Assembly (NCBI GenBank): GCA_021159805.1
Contig: JAGHDT010000415.1
Location: 1-5,664, forward strand
Source: Anaerolineae bacterium
GTDB taxonomy: Bacteria; Chloroflexota; Anaerolineae; B4-G1; SLSP01
DNA: 5,664 bases
Direction: 5' to 3'
The position numbers and the translations under genes are program-made. The notes under the pieces are model-generated. The model was not told the DNA's origin, did no database searches, and saw only the letters and a program-made list of their open reading frames with translations. Positions 4,838 to 5,664 of the stretch are shown here, in pieces. Within the stretch, counting starts at the first letter, position 1. Each line of letters begins with the position of its first letter.

Positions 4838-5664
4838 ATGTCAAAACAAACACTGACCTTTGTCTCACACACGCACTGGGATCGCGAGTGGTACCAGCCT
4901 TTTGAGGGGTTTCGCGTTCGGTTGGTACTGCTGGTCGACAAATTGTTGCAGATTCTCGACACCGATCCCGGATACAAGTACTTCATGCTCGACGGGCAGA
5001 CCATCGTCCTTGATGACTATCTGGCCATCCGCCCCGAAAACCGCGCCAAGATCGAAGCCTATGTGCGAAGCGGGCGCATCCAGATCGGTCCCTGGTATAT
5101 TCTGCCCGACGAGTTCCTCGTCTCCGGCGAGTCGACGATCCGCAATCTGCTTGTTGGCGCACAGATGTGCACCCAATTTGGAAAACGGATGGACGTGGGC
5201 AACATCCCCGATCCGTTCGGCCACATCAGCCAGCTGCCGCAGATTCTGCATGGCTTTGACATCGACTCAGTCGTCTTCACGCGCGGCGTGAGCGGCGTGC
5301 AGAATGAGTTCATCTGGCAGGCCCCCGATGGCACGGACATCCTGGTCATCCACCAGCAGCACGGTTATGGCAACGCATCCGGCATGCCCAAAGACGAAGG
5401 GATGTTCGTCAAGCGCACCCAACAGATCATCAAGAGTCTGACGCCGACGGCAACGACGCCGCATCTGCTGGCGATGAACGGCTCGGACCACGTCGAGCCG
5501 ATGCCCGAATTACCCAGCCTGCTCTCCGCGGCTGATGCCGCGCTGCCCGATGTCGAGGTCAAGCATGGCACGCTGCCGCAGTTCATCGAGGCAGTCCGGA
5601 GCGGGCTTCGCGCAGAGAACGTACAACTGGAGACGCGTCACGGCGAGATGCGCGACAGCGCCAA
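4838..5664 (+). CDS. Glycoside hydrolase family 38 alpha-mannosidase (partial, C-terminus beyond right edge)
   Basis: This is a GH38 retaining alpha-mannosidase, of the bacterial type that includes mannosylglycerate hydrolase-like enzymes. The window has 275 codons plus two bases of a gene usually 800-1000 codons long. Residues 8-19 (FVSHTHWDREWY) carry the zinc ligands His13 and Asp15, by comparison with the HxHxD motif of Golgi mannosidase II. PDPFGHISQLPQIL (124-137) carries the catalytic nucleophile Asp125, which is also a zinc ligand in the family. LDGQT (51-55), GRIQIGPWYILPDE (79-92), NGSDH (214-218) and GEMR (269-272) are further typical blocks. No signal peptide is present, so the enzyme is probably cytoplasmic and acts on imported mannosides. 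The ATG follows AGGAAAGGA (4820-4828) by nine bases. The gene is 54 bases after the DUF4870-like gene with no visible terminator, so it may belong to the tetR operon. Exact substrate is unknown. Confidence 0.95.
   Translation, partial: MSKQTLTFVSHTHWDREWYQPFEGFRVRLVLLVDKLLQILDTDPGYKYFMLDGQTIVLDDYLAIRPENRAKIEAYVRSGRIQIGPWYILPDEFLVSGESTIRNLLVGAQMCTQFGKRMDVGNIPDPFGHISQLPQILHGFDIDSVVFTRGVSGVQNEFIWQAPDGTDILVIHQQHGYGNASGMPKDEGMFVKRTQQIIKSLTPTATTPHLLAMNGSDHVEPMPELPSLLSAADAALPDVEVKHGTLPQFIEAVRSGLRAENVQLETRHGEMRDSA

Noticed and set aside
4865..5251. Open frame on the minus strand inside the mannosidase (128 codons)
   Set aside because: It is the mirror of GH38 coding sequence with intact catalytic motifs on the plus strand; the antisense product has no recognisable features.

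Overview
The window is GC-rich bacterial DNA holding two divergently transcribed gene clusters that share one intergenic control region. Strong Shine-Dalgarno sequences (GGAGG-type), sigma-70-like promoters and a REP-like CCCCCTCTCCCAC palindrome are visible. A GH38 mannosidase next to MacB/LolCDE-type ABC genes would fit a free-living member of Chloroflexota, Armatimonadota or a similar lineage. That placement is a weak inference, because nothing in the window (no rRNA, no marker gene) fixes the taxon.

Left half (1-3208, minus strand): a three-gene ABC transporter operon, read right to left. It holds an FtsX/MacB-type permease (413 aa, GTG start), a second paralogous FtsX/MacB-type permease (408 aa), and an ATP-binding subunit of the LolD/MacB type. 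The ATPase runs off the left edge after 184 residues, with all its nucleotide-binding motifs up to the D-loop present. The set looks like a LolCDE-like heteromeric transporter that moves a lipid, lipoprotein, peptide or drug at the membrane. The substrate cannot be read from the sequence. A REP-like palindrome sits between the second permease and the ATPase.

Centre (3209-3612): about 400 bases without a credible gene. It carries two outward-facing promoters, each TTGACA with a 17-base spacer and a recognisable -10. Beside or over each predicted transcription start lies a matching TetR-type operator (13 of 15 bases identical between the two). Between the promoters are two 9-bp-stem hairpins that look like copies of one repeat, in inverted orientation and with compensatory stem changes.

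Right half (3613-5664, plus strand): a TetR/AcrR-family repressor (228 aa), then a small DUF4870-like membrane protein (153 aa) 22 bases later, then the first 275 codons of a GH38 alpha-mannosidase (zinc and nucleophile residues intact), which runs off the right edge. No terminator is visible between these three genes.

The simplest model is that the TetR protein represses both its own operon and the divergent ABC operon through the twin operators, and that a ligand, possibly the transporter's substrate, releases it. Whether the mannosidase belongs to this regulon is open.
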